From Sphingobacteriaceae bacterium UBA2059 (GTDB taxonomy: Bacteria; Bacteroidota; Bacteroidia; Sphingobacteriales; Sphingobacteriaceae): a stretch of DNA of 64,000 nucleotides. The first letter of the stretch is position 1; every line of letters starts with the position of its first letter. The notes beneath the pieces are model-generated. The model did no database searches. It was not told the origin of the DNA and worked only from the letters and a program-made list of their open reading frames with translations. Of the stretch, positions 48,632 to 59,275 are shown piece after piece. A program made the translations under genes and the position numbers. The DNA lies in NCBI GenBank assembly GCA_002332615.1, contig DDAL01000004.1, positions 42,312 to 106,311 on the forward strand, in the 5' to 3' direction.

Positions 48632-50743
48632 TTAGAAAAACATTAGTCGGTTATCTTTTATATCAGCCTTGTCCCGTAACACCTGGAGCACCTGTCCTTG
48701 CGCCCTTTGATCGAGGCCCTGTAGAATTTGCTGTTTATGAGTAAAGGTATTCGTTAAAGGAGCAGGCTCAGAAATTGAATTCACCTGGACAACAAACACC
48801 CCGCTATTACCTTCTATAGGCTTGGATAACTTATTTGCCTTAAGACCAAACACTGTACCCACTACTTTATTTTCCATATCGGCACCCGGTATTACAGGAT
48901 TGGCAAATACAATATTCTCCACAGGCTGTACCGGTTTTTTAAGCTTTTGAGCTACCTGATTAATGGAAGAAGTTCCGTTTAAAGCCTGTTGTGCCTGCTC
49001 ACTGAGCATACGGGCTTTAACCCTGTTACGAACAAAAGGCTCGATGTCTTTCTTCACTTTCTCCATCGGCAATATTCCTGCTTTTCTTATATCAGTAAGC
49101 TTGGCTACAATATAAGAAGTACTCATTTCAAACACCCGATCAGACAGGTCGCCCTCATCTGCATGGAAAGCCCATCTGGCTATCTCTCTTGGATTCTCAA
49201 TACCCGGAATATCCATTCTGGATCTGCTCAAGTCCTCGGCCACCATCTTTCGCAAACCATGTTTTTTAACATACTCATCAAAATCTTTTGCATCTTTCAC
49301 ATCACTCATAAAAGCAGAAGCTTTAGCATAAGCCTGCTGTTGCGTTTCGTTGCTGCTGGCCACTACCTTATCAACTACCGCCACCTTAGCAACGCGTGAT
49401 GATCCAACCTGCTTCTGAATATTTATAATGTGAACGCCAAATTGAGTATTAACAATTTTAGTATCGCCTACTTTTCCATTAAATACAGCCTGTTCAAAAG
49501 CAGGAACCATAGCTCCTCGGGCAAAAGTACCCAGCTCTCCACCCTGGTCCTTGCTGCCGTCAACACTAAACTTAGCAGCCAAAGCAGCAAAGTTTTCGCC
49601 CTTACCAAGCAGGTTAACGATGGAGTCAGCCTTTGCTCTTGCTTTATCTACGCCTCCTTCAGCAGCTGGATTAAGCAGTATATGACGTGCACTCACCGAG
49701 TCCGGGCTCATTTTTATATCAAGCACTTTAGCAAGCTTATAAGAACCATTACTATATACAGGCCCAACTACAGCGCCCGAACCTGCGTTAAATACGAGTG
49801 AGTCCAGCGAAGGATCGAGCTCGCCACGCTTCACATATGCCAACGGCATTTTAGTATCCGCATTCACACTAACGAACAATGAATCGTTTGCGGTAGATCT
49901 GAACTCCGTTGCCAGCCTGTTAATTGTATTAACAGCTGCAAGCGAATCTTCCCTGGAAGGGCTCGCGTCAAACACTACATAATCAAAACTGCGTGTTTCC
50001 TCTTTTACAGCAAAGAGCTTTTTATTCTCATTGTAGTATTCCGTATAATCCTTATCTGTAAGCTTAATTTTTGCGTCAGGAACCGAAGCGTAGTCAAGGT
50101 TAATATAATTAAAGTTAGCCGTACGGTTACGCTGATTGTAATCTTCCCTGGTCTCTAAAGAAGTTACATATAAGCTACTTCTAATTAACCCGTTATACTT
50201 TTGAAAAAGCCTGCTTCGTTTAAGGCTTAACAAAAAGTTGCCCCATTGTTCACTCATGGCGCTGTTGCGCCCCTGGGTTTCAATATTAGACAGGAATGCA
50301 TTTAGCTGCTGTCTGTTTATCTGCCCGGTCTGAGGGTCACCAAAAGCCTGAACAACCTGAGGGTCAGGATTTTTTCCTGTGAGCATCTCATTAAGCTCGC
50401 TTTTACCAACCTCAAGTCCCAAGCGCTTTGACTCTTTATTCAGCAACACCTCAGCTATAGTCTGATTCCAGGTGTTTTCCACCACATAAGCAGACATTTG
50501 AGGGGTAAGGGTTGACTGACCCATCTGCTGTTTGAAGTTGGCTTCATTTAGCTCAACTTTCGCCTTAAACTCATCGGCATTAATTTTTTCGCCTGCAATC
50601 TGTCCCACGATGGTAGCATCGCCACGAAAGTACGATCCCCCGAAGCGAATAACGTCGCCTGCTAAAAAAGCTACAATTGCTAATCCAATTACCCCCACAA
50701 GAACGAGGCCGGCACGGTTTCGCAAAAAAGTCATTATTCCCAT
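48632..50743 (-). CDS. PpiD/SurA-like peptidyl-prolyl isomerase
   Basis: 703 residues, inner-membrane anchored by one helix (about 12-32), then a SurA_N-like chaperone domain (40-200). A parvulin domain lies at about 345-445 (ARHILLN, FAALAAKFSVDGSKDQGGEL, FGVHIINI) and a second, degenerate region follows. It helps outer-membrane proteins through the periplasm. It is 92 bp downstream of lptC. Confidence 0.92.
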   Translation of the reverse strand: MGIMTFLRNRAGLVLVGVIGLAIVAFLAGDVIRFGGSYFRGDATIVGQIAGEKINADEFKAKVELNEANFKQQMGQSTLTPQMSAYVVENTWNQTIAEVLLNKESKRLGLEVGKSELNEMLTGKNPDPQVVQAFGDPQTGQINRQQLNAFLSNIETQGRNSAMSEQWGNFLLSLKRSRLFQKYNGLIRSSLYVTSLETREDYNQRNRTANFNYINLDYASVPDAKIKLTDKDYTEYYNENKKLFAVKEETRSFDYVVFDASPSREDSLAAVNTINRLATEFRSTANDSLFVSVNADTKMPLAYVKRGELDPSLDSLVFNAGSGAVVGPVYSNGSYKLAKVLDIKMSPDSVSARHILLNPAAEGGVDKARAKADSIVNLLGKGENFAALAAKFSVDGSKDQGGELGTFARGAMVPAFEQAVFNGKVGDTKIVNTQFGVHIINIQKQVGSSRVAKVAVVDKVVASSNETQQQAYAKASAFMSDVKDAKDFDEYVKKHGLRKMVAEDLSRSRMDIPGIENPREIARWAFHADEGDLSDRVFEMSTSYIVAKLTDIRKAGILPMEKVKKDIEPFVRNRVKARMLSEQAQQALNGTSSINQVAQKLKKPVQPVENIVFANPVIPGADMENKVVGTVFGLKANKLSKPIEGNSGVFVVQVNSISEPAPLTNTFTHKQQILQGLDQRAQGQVLQVLRDKADIKDNRLMFF

Positions 50744-50835
50744 ATAATTCTAAACTTTATTCATATATAAAAGAGCGCGCAAGATACAATTTTTAACATC
50801 ATTTTAATACAAAATGGTGACACAGCAACCTAATA

Positions 50836-51396
50836 TTACTGCATTATCTTAGCACCCGACGGAAAAGTTCCCGTTGCGTTTTTAATTTCTGCATTCTTGA
50901 AACCCTCATCACTTTCAATTCCCGTACCGTATAAAACATTTCCGTTCTTTTGTGTAATGCTTACCAGCGCATTGGAATAAATCGGCTTAGTACGGCTAGG
51001 GTCCCAGAAAAGCTCATCAGATTTAAACACGTCGCCTTTAACGCTGGTAGCAATAACATTACGCCGCATTTCCACTATCTTGCTTTTTTCATGCTGGATA
51101 GCATAATCGGCTACAATACGACTGCTTTCTTTCTGGTTCTGGTCATAAAAGATCACCGTTACACCCTTCTTCATTTCATAATAAGGATCCTGAGTTTTGT
51201 AATGATCAAGCTCAGGGGTAATCAGCTTAGCTTTAACCAGCGCCGAGTCGCTAAACAACACTTCTACACCTTTTGATTTATCCATCACGACAGACTGCCT
51301 GTTTGAGGCAACCTTCTCCACATCACGCAAATCATTCTCGCAGCCATATAAAGCGGCGACAATCAAAATACTATATAGAACAGATGTCGGTTTCAA
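50836..51396 (-). CDS. lptC: LptC-like LPS export protein
   Basis: 186 residues. Lipobox-like end of the signal peptide at C19 (AALYGCEND), where E. coli LptC has a membrane anchor. The beta-jellyroll pattern DYAIQHEKSKIVEMRRNV, SDELFWDP and YGTGIESDEGFKN is typical of LptC/LptA. It bridges the LPS transporter and the periplasm. It starts 2 bp after the preceding OMP gene stop. Confidence 0.87.
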   Translation of the reverse strand: MKPTSVLYSILIVAALYGCENDLRDVEKVASNRQSVVMDKSKGVEVLFSDSALVKAKLITPELDHYKTQDPYYEMKKGVTVIFYDQNQKESSRIVADYAIQHEKSKIVEMRRNVIATSVKGDVFKSDELFWDPSRTKPIYSNALVSITQKNGNVLYGTGIESDEGFKNAEIKNATGTFPSGAKIMQ

Positions 51397-51398
51397 GC

Positions 51399-52685
51399 CT
51401 AATCAAATTTGTACTTCCTAAACCATTGGTCGTTGATGGTAAACCCAAGATGCAGATTTATGAAGTTTTCCTTCACCAGATTGTTCTTCTCTGTACCCCT
51501 TTGTCCAAGCTCAGCAGCAAAGTTCAGCTTATAGAAAGTCGTCCGTGTAGGACTCGACTGCAAAGGAAAGCCAAAGCCAAGTGTTATAGATTTTTGGTCA
51601 ACATCTGTACCATTAACTTTCATATTGGTTTTGTCATACTTAAAACCCACCCTGTAATCAATCAGCTTCAAATAACTTCCCACCGAGTTGATATCTGGGG
51701 TTATCTGGCCTCCTACTGCTATTGACATCGCATTTTGAAGGTCTTTATCTGCCGCATCATTTATACGAAAGTCAGACCATTGTGCCAGCTTAATATCAGC
51801 ACCAATGAGCCACTTATTGTATTTCTCTATCGAAAATCCAAATCCATGTTTCAATGGAAGCTTGAGATTAGACTTACCCAGTTCCTGGTTCAGAATAGTA
51901 TCCAGTGGAGCACCCTCATTACCTTCGAAGCTTAGGTATCGGGTAAGCGTCCTGGTAACATCCATATCAAGTTTCGTATTTGCCGAACCCGCATACCCGA
52001 GGGTCAGCCGTACGTCCTTTGCCAAATTACCATGATACTGCACACCATAGTCGGCTCCAAAACCTTTTACACTACTGTTATTGGACATGCGGGTATTGTA
52101 AGAGTTCTGCACCTCTACTGAGTACTCTCTCTCAAGCTTACCAAAGGTATAAGATGCATTGGCTCCGACATTAAAATGCTTCCCTATTTGTATACCGTAG
52201 CCCAAATACGCTTTAGACAAACCTCCGTCACCACTTAGAATCGTATTTCTCTCAAGCGTATCAACCTTGCCCGTCGTGCGGCTTTTATATCCCAGGCTGC
52301 TATATGGAACAAGGCCGAAGCTGAGTGCCGACTGCCTTGTTACAGGCACTGCAAACATCAGGTGGCTCAAAGAACCCGTAAAGCCATTTTCCGAGTTTCC
52401 GTTCTTGCTACGATTTATAAGTTCGCCGGCTAAACCCGCATCAAAAGTGGTAAGACGGATGGACGAGTACGAAGCAGGATTTGCAATATTAATATTATTG
52501 AAAGCTCCAACTCTGTTAATACCGGTGCTTATGCCCCCCATGGCTCTTGTCTGCGGCAGTACAGGCTCGCTTAATAAGCCAAGTCCCAACTGAGAGTAGG
52601 TCGAGCTGGTTGTTGTTTGTGCCGAAGCGCAGGACACCCACAGAACAGCAGAAACAATAAATATTCGTTTGAAAAAATTACTCAT
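51399..52685 (-). CDS. Outer-membrane beta-barrel protein (FadL/OmpP1-like)
   Basis: 428 residues. Signal peptide 1-22, then SSTYSQLGLGLLSEPVLPQTRAMGG in two steps and an ANPASYS motif, followed by alternating amphipathic strands and a C-terminus ending NDQWFRKYKFD. Related to FadL/OmpP1 transporters in layout; substrate unknown. It overlaps coaX by 8 bp and is 2 bp from lptC, so it is translationally tied to both. Confidence 0.75.
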   Translation of the reverse strand: MSNFFKRIFIVSAVLWVSCASAQTTTSSTYSQLGLGLLSEPVLPQTRAMGGISTGINRVGAFNNINIANPASYSSIRLTTFDAGLAGELINRSKNGNSENGFTGSLSHLMFAVPVTRQSALSFGLVPYSSLGYKSRTTGKVDTLERNTILSGDGGLSKAYLGYGIQIGKHFNVGANASYTFGKLEREYSVEVQNSYNTRMSNNSSVKGFGADYGVQYHGNLAKDVRLTLGYAGSANTKLDMDVTRTLTRYLSFEGNEGAPLDTILNQELGKSNLKLPLKHGFGFSIEKYNKWLIGADIKLAQWSDFRINDAADKDLQNAMSIAVGGQITPDINSVGSYLKLIDYRVGFKYDKTNMKVNGTDVDQKSITLGFGFPLQSSPTRTTFYKLNFAAELGQRGTEKNNLVKENFINLHLGFTINDQWFRKYKFD

Positions 52686-53418
52686 TATATTGATAGATAA
52701 CTTCGTTTAAACCAAAGAGAACCAAGTGAGGCTCAACCTGTACATATTGCGCAAATATGCTACTTTTAAGCTTTCGCTCAAAAAATTTAACATCTCCGCC
52801 ACAAAGGAGCACCCGCAAGTCTGGCCATTTTTGTAAATAACTATCTATAAAGCCTGTGGCCTCATAAATAACAGCCTGCATTACACCTGCCAGCAAAGCG
52901 CTTTTAGTGTCATTGCCAATATATCCTTCAAAGCTGTCTTCCGCTTCTACAAGGGGTAGCTTATCTGTAAACAAGCTCATGGCTTTCAATCTCATGTTTA
53001 TGCCGGGTGATATCGCTCCTCCATGATAATTACAGGCGTGATCAATGAAATCATACGTAATACAGGTTCCAGCGTCAATAATAAGCGTATTTCCAGGATA
53101 TCGAGACATGGCTCCAACCACCGCAGCAAAGCGGTCTGTGCCTAAGGTGGACGGAGTCTTATACAGATTATAAATGCCCTTAACAGTGCTTACCTTAAAC
53201 TGATGGAAATTACATTTAGACTTCAGGTAAAGTTCAATACCAGCCTGTTCATGCCCTACGGCAGAAACAATGGCATGCTCAATGTTATACTGTTGAAAGT
53301 ATGGATCAATATCTTCTCCAGAAAGGTGTTTTACGGCATCTAAGCGGAGCAGGACCCGGTTGTCAAATAATGCTATCTTCGAAAAGGTATTCCCGATGTC
53401 AACAACCAGGTTTAACAT
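52678..53418 (-). CDS. coaX: Type III pantothenate kinase
   Basis: First step of CoA synthesis. 246 residues with the ASKHA phosphate motifs DIGNT (7-11), LGTDRFAAVVGA and IIDAGTCITYDF, and GAISPGINMRLKAM. Its start shares one base with the purQ stop (TAATG). Confidence 0.95.
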   Translation of the reverse strand: MLNLVVDIGNTFSKIALFDNRVLLRLDAVKHLSGEDIDPYFQQYNIEHAIVSAVGHEQAGIELYLKSKCNFHQFKVSTVKGIYNLYKTPSTLGTDRFAAVVGAMSRYPGNTLIIDAGTCITYDFIDHACNYHGGAISPGINMRLKAMSLFTDKLPLVEAEDSFEGYIGNDTKSALLAGVMQAVIYEATGFIDSYLQKWPDLRVLLCGGDVKFFERKLKSSIFAQYVQVEPHLVLFGLNEVIYQYNE

Positions 53419-54110
53419 TAAGCCAGAACCGTATTTAAAATAGATTCAAAAATACCGGCTCCATCCTCATTACCAAGCAAGGGATCTGAGGCTCTTTCCG
53501 GATGTGGCATCATGCCAAAGACGTTCCGCTCTTTATTACAAACCCCTGCAATATTCTCAACGGATCCGTTAGGATTGACTTCTGCGCTTATATTTCCTTG
53601 CCCGTCACAGTATCTGAACAAAACCTGATCATTATCGTTCAGCATTTTAAGTGTGTCGGCATCCGCAAAATAGTTTCCTTCACCGTGAGCAATAGGTATC
53701 TGAAGAGGTTTTTCTAAGTCTAAGGCTGATGTAATCAGGGTATTAGTGGTCTGGGGCTTAAGGTAAATCTTTTTACATATAAACTTACGGCTTTCGTTGT
53801 GCAGCAAGGCTCCCGGAACCAGCGAAGCTTCACTAAGTATCTGAAAGCCATTACAAATACCCATTACATATCCACCCTTTTGAGCAAACTGAACTACTTC
53901 CTGCATAATAGGAGAAAAACGGGCGATTGCTCCGGAACGCAGGTAATCGCCAAAAGAAAAACCGCCTGGCAGTATTACAAAATCTACGTTTTGTAAGTCA
54001 TGGTCTTTATGCCATAACGTTACGACCTTCTGATTTAAAACCGAACCCAATAAGTGAATGGTATCCTGATCGCAGTTCGATCCCGGGAAAACAACAACGC
54101 CAAACTTCAT
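53418..54110 (-). CDS. purQ: FGAM synthase glutaminase subunit PurQ
   Basis: Class I glutamine amidotransferase feeding ammonia to PurL. 230 residues with FPGSNCDQD at the start, nucleophile C86 in GICNGFQ, and the His-Glu pair in PHPERASD. It is the small-subunit form, so a separate purL is expected elsewhere. It leads purQ-coaX-OMP-lptC. Confidence 0.96.
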   Translation of the reverse strand: MKFGVVVFPGSNCDQDTIHLLGSVLNQKVVTLWHKDHDLQNVDFVILPGGFSFGDYLRSGAIARFSPIMQEVVQFAQKGGYVMGICNGFQILSEASLVPGALLHNESRKFICKKIYLKPQTTNTLITSALDLEKPLQIPIAHGEGNYFADADTLKMLNDNDQVLFRYCDGQGNISAEVNPNGSVENIAGVCNKERNVFGMMPHPERASDPLLGNEDGAGIFESILNTVLA

Positions 54111-54114
54111 GCTG

Positions 54115-54122
54115 CAAAAGTA
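54115..54122 (-). promoter_or_regulatory. -7 box of purQ, leaderless type
   Basis: On the minus strand TACTTTTG (54122-54115), a perfect TAnnTTTG, followed by CAGC and the ATG. No TTTG box at 19-21 nt. Confidence 0.45.
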
Positions 54123-54260
54123 AATGTTTTTTTCTTGTTATGAACATCCAAAAACCGTATAATACAAGTGGCTCAAACCCAAACCTCTCTTTTCAGACTA
54201 TCTTGCAGTCTATTTACACCGAAAACTTCAGTAAGCCTGTATCTGATTGTAAGGAAATGA

Positions 54261-55235
54261 TCAAACCAGCTGAAAGTAAATAATGCCTGCTACAAGCAGC
54301 ATGTACAAGCTTTCGTAAAGCCAGCGTTTCGAAGACTCAGAAAAATAAAAAGCCATAAATACCGACAAGGTGGGCGCGGCCAGCAGGAAAAAGTAAAACC
54401 TGTAATCCTGCCTTAAAAAGAAAGACAGGAGCGACAGGAGCGAAATGAATAAAAGCAGTAAATACGTTTTGCGCATGTACACATTGCTTTTATAGAAACG
54501 CTTGCGAATAATCAGCATAGAAAGAAGCAATACCACTGCCACCGGTAAAAAAGCAGCATAATCATATGAATCCACTTTTAGTGCTTCCGGCAACACCAGT
54601 TTAACGGGAACCAATGAAAAAAGGTCTGGTATAGAGTTATTTAAGTAATGGGTCACTAGTAGAAACAGGTATACAGTCAGAAAGCCGGTCAGGCCTGCAA
54701 GCCACTCACGCCAGTTAAAAGGCCGCATTAAAATCAAAACGATCCAAAGCATCGGCAGCAGAGAAAGGAAAGGAACATAGATCAACGAACCAATACCTAT
54801 CATCAGGCCGATGTCAAAGAGCACATCAAGTATTTCACTTCGCCTGTAGATGCTTAAAAACTTACTGATCATCGCTATAAGCAGGAAATTGGCGAGCAGA
54901 ACCGGACTTAAAACCACCAGAGGTGCCATAATCGCTGTCACGGTAACATACATAAGTGCAGGCAGCAGCCCTGGTTTACCAAAAAGATTGTACTCATTTA
55001 CTATACGGTTTAGCCATATCGACTGTATGAGTACAATTAAAGCAGCAACCAGCACACTGTTAAACGGCGAAAACAAATTCCCCGGAAGCCTTAGTAAAAG
55101 AGCAGCATGAGGTTCAAACAAGGAAATATCATGATGGTCAGGAAGCTGTATTATCACGCCGAGCCTTAATGCAACAGCTACAAGGGCAAGCAAACCTATA
55201 TTAAGCGGGTTCAGCACCCTGAACGTTTTAATCAT
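54261..55235 (-). CDS. DUF6427-type polytopic membrane protein
   Basis: 324 residues from the ATG at 55235; a start 8 codons earlier is also possible. About nine to ten hydrophobic helices, e.g. IGLLALVAVALRLGVIIQL, and the conserved-looking MRPFNWREWLAGL. Fits the Bacteroidota DUF6427 family, function unknown. It sits 150 bp upstream of purQ on the same strand. Confidence 0.7.
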   Translation of the reverse strand: MIKTFRVLNPLNIGLLALVAVALRLGVIIQLPDHHDISLFEPHAALLLRLPGNLFSPFNSVLVAALIVLIQSIWLNRIVNEYNLFGKPGLLPALMYVTVTAIMAPLVVLSPVLLANFLLIAMISKFLSIYRRSEILDVLFDIGLMIGIGSLIYVPFLSLLPMLWIVLILMRPFNWREWLAGLTGFLTVYLFLLVTHYLNNSIPDLFSLVPVKLVLPEALKVDSYDYAAFLPVAVVLLLSMLIIRKRFYKSNVYMRKTYLLLLFISLLSLLSFFLRQDYRFYFFLLAAPTLSVFMAFYFSESSKRWLYESLYMLLVAGIIYFQLV

Positions 55236-55548
55236 ATGCCATTCTTTTACCAGCAGCAATATTACACTTTTTCTAAAAAGGATGGATACTTGATCTGTCT
55301 ACGGGCACGTTTATCACGATACAGGCATCTTTAGTAAATGACAATCCCTTAATAATTCTTTTGTACAGCATCAGCCTCACGCCGGTTTGGCATCCGGCTA
55401 TATCTGATGCAAGGTTGGGCCTAAACGGGCGGCATGGGTAAATATCCTGTCATTTATATACGGTAATCAGTATCTGATTATTTATAATTGTATTATACAA
55501 CGGAGCTTTGTGTCCTGTAATGGCTCTGTTAATGCTTCACCTTCATTC
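55236..55548. other. Divergent spacer upstream of metH with a nested stem-loop
   Basis: 313 bp without a gene. GCATCAG (55368-55374) pairs with CTGATGC (55404-55410), enclosing GCCGG (55381-55385) paired with CCGGC (55394-55398). The structure lies about 140 bp before metH. It matches none of the SAM or cobalamin riboswitch cores I know. Confidence 0.4.
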
Positions 55549-58500
55549 ATGAGTATAAGAAAAGAATTAAATAAACGAATTTTAGTAATTGACGGTGCCA
55601 TGGGCACCATGATCCAGCAATATAATCTTACCGAAGACGACTTCAGGGGCGAGCGGTTCAAAAACCATCCTTCCGATCTAAAAGGCAATAACGATTTGCT
55701 CAATCTCACACGGCCCGATATCATCAAAGCCATCCATAAGCACTATCTGGATGCAGGCGCCGATATTATTGAAAGCAATACCTTTAGTACCCAGCGTATC
55801 TCCATGGCCGACTATCACCTCGAGGATATATGCTATGAGCTAAGCTATGAAGGTGCCCGTATTGCCCGCCAGGCTGCCGACGAGTGTACAGCACTTAATC
55901 CGCAGCGGCCGCGCTTTGTAGCCGGTTCCATTGGCCCAACCAACCGCACGGCCTCCATGTCGCCCGATGTTAACGACCCCGGCTACCGTGCCGTAAGCTT
56001 TGATGATCTCGTTAGTGCTTATGATGAGCAGGTACGCGGACTCGTAGATGGTGGCGCACATGTGCTGCTTATCGAAACGGTATTTGACACACTTAATGCC
56101 AAGGCTGCCATTTACGCTATCAAACAATACGAACAGCACCTTGGCCGTAAGCTTGAAATCATGGTATCAGGTACTATTACCGACGCCAGTGGGCGCACCC
56201 TTTCCGGCCAGACGGTTGAGGCCTTCCTCGTGTCTCTGCAGCATGCCAATCTTCTAAGCATCGGACTTAACTGTGCGCTGGGAGCGAAAGAAATGCGCCC
56301 CCATATCGAAGAGCTCTCAAAAAAAGCGTCCTGCTTTATATCCGCTTATCCCAATGCCGGTCTTCCTAATGAATTTGGCGCTTACGACGAGCAGCCTCAC
56401 GAAACAGCCCATTATATTGAAGATTTTGTTGAAAACGGCTTTGTCAACATTGTAGGCGGGTGCTGCGGTACCACGCCCGAACACATAAGCCGCATTGCCC
56501 AAAAAGCCGCACAACATGCACCGCGTACCCTTCCCAAACAGGAGCAGCATCTGCGCCTTAGCGGTTTAGAGGCGGTCACCATTACCCCCCAATCCAATTT
56601 TGTAAACATAGGCGAGCGAACCAACATCACCGGTTCTCCACGTTTTTCCAAGCTCATTTTAAGTGGCGATTATGAAAGTGCACTTGCTGTTGCCCGCCAG
56701 CAGGTAGAAGGGGGCGCGCAGATAATTGATATCAATATGGACGAGGGCATGCTCGACTCTGAGGCAGCCATGACCCGCTTCCTGAACCTGGTAGCATCTG
56801 AGCCCGACATTGCCCGGCTGCCCGTCATGATCGACTCTTCAAAATGGAGTGTGATTATGGCTGGTTTAAAGTGTTTGCAGGGAAAAGGCGTTGTTAACTC
56901 CATCTCGTTGAAAGAAGGCGAAGAAGCTTTCCTTGAGCATGCCACCAGAATAATGCAGTTCGGAGCTGCCGTAGTGGTAATGGCATTTGACGAGAACGGA
57001 CAGGCCGACAGCTATGAGCGGCGTATCGAAATCTGCCGGCGCTCTTATGACTTGCTTGTACATAAAGCCCGCTTTCCTGCTCAGGACATTATTTTCGACC
57101 CCAATATACTCACGGTAGCCACCGGACTTGAGGAGCATAATAACTATGCTGTAGATTTCATTCGCACAGTCCGCTGGATCAAAGAAAACCTGCCTCTTGC
57201 CAAGGTAAGCGGCGGTGTTTCCAACATTTCATTCTCTTTCAGGGGCAATAATGTAGTACGCGAGGCTATGCACTCGGCTTTTCTTTATCATGCCATTAAA
57301 GCAGGGCTCGATATGGGAATCGTTAATGCCGGCATGCTCGAAGTATATGAACAAATTCCGGCCGATTTGCTAGAACGGGTTGAAGATGTGCTGCTTAACC
57401 GCCGCCCCGACGCTACCGAAAGGCTGGTCGACTTTGCCGAAACAGTAAAGGCAAAGGGAAAAGAGGGAGTAAAAAGTCACAAGTGGCGCAATGGCACCGT
57501 ACAAGAGCGACTCTCCTACTCACTGGTAAAAGGCATTACGGATTATTTGGACGATGATGTGGAAGAAGCACGGCTCACGTATGATAAACCTTTACAGGTA
57601 ATCGAAGGTCCTCTGATGGATGGCATGAACGTCGTGGGCGACCTGTTTGGTGCCGGCAAAATGTTCTTACCCCAGGTTGTCAAGTCCGCACGGGTCATGA
57701 AAAAGGCGGTAGCTTATCTGCTTCCTTTTATTGAGGCCGAAAAGCTTTTAAACCCGGGTACTAACAGTTCAACCTCGGCAGGCAAAATTTTGATGGCTAC
57801 TGTAAAAGGCGATGTGCACGATATAGGAAAGAACATCGTTGGCGTGGTACTTGCCTGCAATAACTTCGATGTAATTGACCTTGGTGTCATGGTGCCGGCA
57901 AAAACCATCATAGATAAGGCACGGGAAGTGAATGCTGATATTATCGGGCTTAGCGGTCTTATTACCCCATCCCTGGAAGAAATGAGCCACTTTGCCGGCG
58001 AGATGGAGCGTGAAGGCTTTACCATTCCGCTTCTTATTGGCGGCGCCACCACCTCGCGCATTCATGCAGCCGTTAAAATAGACCCCCGTTATTCAGGCCC
58101 GGTTGCCCATGTACTGGATGCTTCCCGCACAGTCGGTGTATGCAGCAAGCTGCTTAATCCCGAAACAAAGGACCAATACATCACATCGCTTAAGGAAGAC
58201 TACGCGAAGAGCCGTGAAGCACATTTAAACAAGCGCAATGACAAAAGATACAAATCCCTTGAATATGCGCGCGAGCATGCCTTTAAAATCGATGAAACCC
58301 TTGTGGCACCCGCTCCTTCGTTCATCGGCACCAAAACGTTTGATAACTATCCGCTTCAAGAACTGATCCCCTATATCGACTGGACTCCATTTTTCCATAC
58401 CTGGGAGCTCAGGGGCAGCTATCCGCGCATTTTTAACGACGAACTTATAGGCGCGGAAGCCAGGCAACTGTTTGACGATGCCCAAAAGCTGCTTAAAACA

Positions 58501-59217
58501 ATAGTCGATAACAAACTTTTAAAAGCGCGGGGCGTTATAGGTTTTTGGCCTGCTTACAAAAATGGCGACGACATAGTACTGCATCGCGATGGCGAAGAGT
58601 TTGCCGTAATCCATACGTTAAGGCAGCAAACTGAAAAAGCAGTAAATGAACCATATTATGCACTTGCCGATTTTGTCTCCCAAAATAACCCGCAGATCAA
58701 TGATTATGTAGGTGGATTTGCTGTAACTACGGGCATAGGGGCTGATGAGCTTTCGGCGCAATTTGAAAAGAACCATGATGACTACAACTCAATTATGGCT
58801 AAAGCGCTGGCTGACCGCCTTGCCGAGGCGTTTGCCGAAAGGATGCACGAACTGGTACGCAAAGACTACTGGGGTTACGATAAAAGCGAACAACTGGATG
58901 CCCAGGCCCTTATTAAGGAGCAGTATAAGGGCATAAGACCAGCACCAGGTTACCCGGCCTGCCCGGACCATACAGAAAAAGAAACTCTTTTTGACTTACT
59001 CAACGCAAAAGAAAATGCCGGCATGAGCTTAACCGAAAGCTATGCCATGCATCCTGCCTCTTCTGTAAGCGGTTATTATTTCGCCCATCCGCAGTCACGC
59101 TACTTTGGGCTTGGTAAGATCACTAAAGACCAAATCGAGGACTATGCGAAAAGAAAGGGAGCTTCTGTAGAGTTAACCGAAAAATGGCTTAGCCCTAATT
59201 TAGCATTCGGATTGTAA
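55549..59217 (+). CDS. metH: Cobalamin-dependent methionine synthase
   Basis: 1,222 residues, four modules as in E. coli MetH (1,227). Homocysteine domain with the zinc Cys pair in VGGCCGTTP, pterin domain ([15 protein letters not shown]), B12 domain with DVHDIG at 755-760 (H757 is the cobalt ligand), and a C-terminal SAM reactivation domain ([15 protein letters not shown]). The start is the ATG at 55549; an earlier one adds residues outside the family. It uses 5-methyl-THF made by MetF, encoded 0.4 kb downstream. Confidence 0.98.
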   Translation: MSIRKELNKRILVIDGAMGTMIQQYNLTEDDFRGERFKNHPSDLKGNNDLLNLTRPDIIKAIHKHYLDAGADIIESNTFSTQRISMADYHLEDICYELSYEGARIARQAADECTALNPQRPRFVAGSIGPTNRTASMSPDVNDPGYRAVSFDDLVSAYDEQVRGLVDGGAHVLLIETVFDTLNAKAAIYAIKQYEQHLGRKLEIMVSGTITDASGRTLSGQTVEAFLVSLQHANLLSIGLNCALGAKEMRPHIEELSKKASCFISAYPNAGLPNEFGAYDEQPHETAHYIEDFVENGFVNIVGGCCGTTPEHISRIAQKAAQHAPRTLPKQEQHLRLSGLEAVTITPQSNFVNIGERTNITGSPRFSKLILSGDYESALAVARQQVEGGAQIIDINMDEGMLDSEAAMTRFLNLVASEPDIARLPVMIDSSKWSVIMAGLKCLQGKGVVNSISLKEGEEAFLEHATRIMQFGAAVVVMAFDENGQADSYERRIEICRRSYDLLVHKARFPAQDIIFDPNILTVATGLEEHNNYAVDFIRTVRWIKENLPLAKVSGGVSNISFSFRGNNVVREAMHSAFLYHAIKAGLDMGIVNAGMLEVYEQIPADLLERVEDVLLNRRPDATERLVDFAETVKAKGKEGVKSHKWRNGTVQERLSYSLVKGITDYLDDDVEEARLTYDKPLQVIEGPLMDGMNVVGDLFGAGKMFLPQVVKSARVMKKAVAYLLPFIEAEKLLNPGTNSSTSAGKILMATVKGDVHDIGKNIVGVVLACNNFDVIDLGVMVPAKTIIDKAREVNADIIGLSGLITPSLEEMSHFAGEMEREGFTIPLLIGGATTSRIHAAVKIDPRYSGPVAHVLDASRTVGVCSKLLNPETKDQYITSLKEDYAKSREAHLNKRNDKRYKSLEYAREHAFKIDETLVAPAPSFIGTKTFDNYPLQELIPYIDWTPFFHTWELRGSYPRIFNDELIGAEARQLFDDAQKLLKTIVDNKLLKARGVIGFWPAYKNGDDIVLHRDGEEFAVIHTLRQQTEKAVNEPYYALADFVSQNNPQINDYVGGFAVTTGIGADELSAQFEKNHDDYNSIMAKALADRLAEAFAERMHELVRKDYWGYDKSEQLDAQALIKEQYKGIRPAPGYPACPDHTEKETLFDLLNAKENAGMSLTESYAMHPASSVSGYYFAHPQSRYFGLGKITKDQIEDYAKRKGASVELTEKWLSPNLAFGL

Positions 59218-59275
59218 TTGTTAATTGTATTGCGGTTATTTGCGCAATTGTAAAATTGTTGTTAACATAGGATAT

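Noticed and set aside
54140..54283. Plus-strand 47-codon frame between purQ and the membrane-protein gene
   Set aside because: Overlaps the 3' end of a real minus-strand gene, no promoter box, low-complexity composition; likely chance.
55368..55410. Resemblance to an enterobacterial REP element (GCCGGATG...GGCGTGA on the minus strand)
   Set aside because: Single copy in the window, different phylum and poor match outside a few bases.
55236..55548. SAM-I or cobalamin riboswitch for metH
   Set aside because: No SAM-I core and no B12-box sequence can be found on the plus strand.
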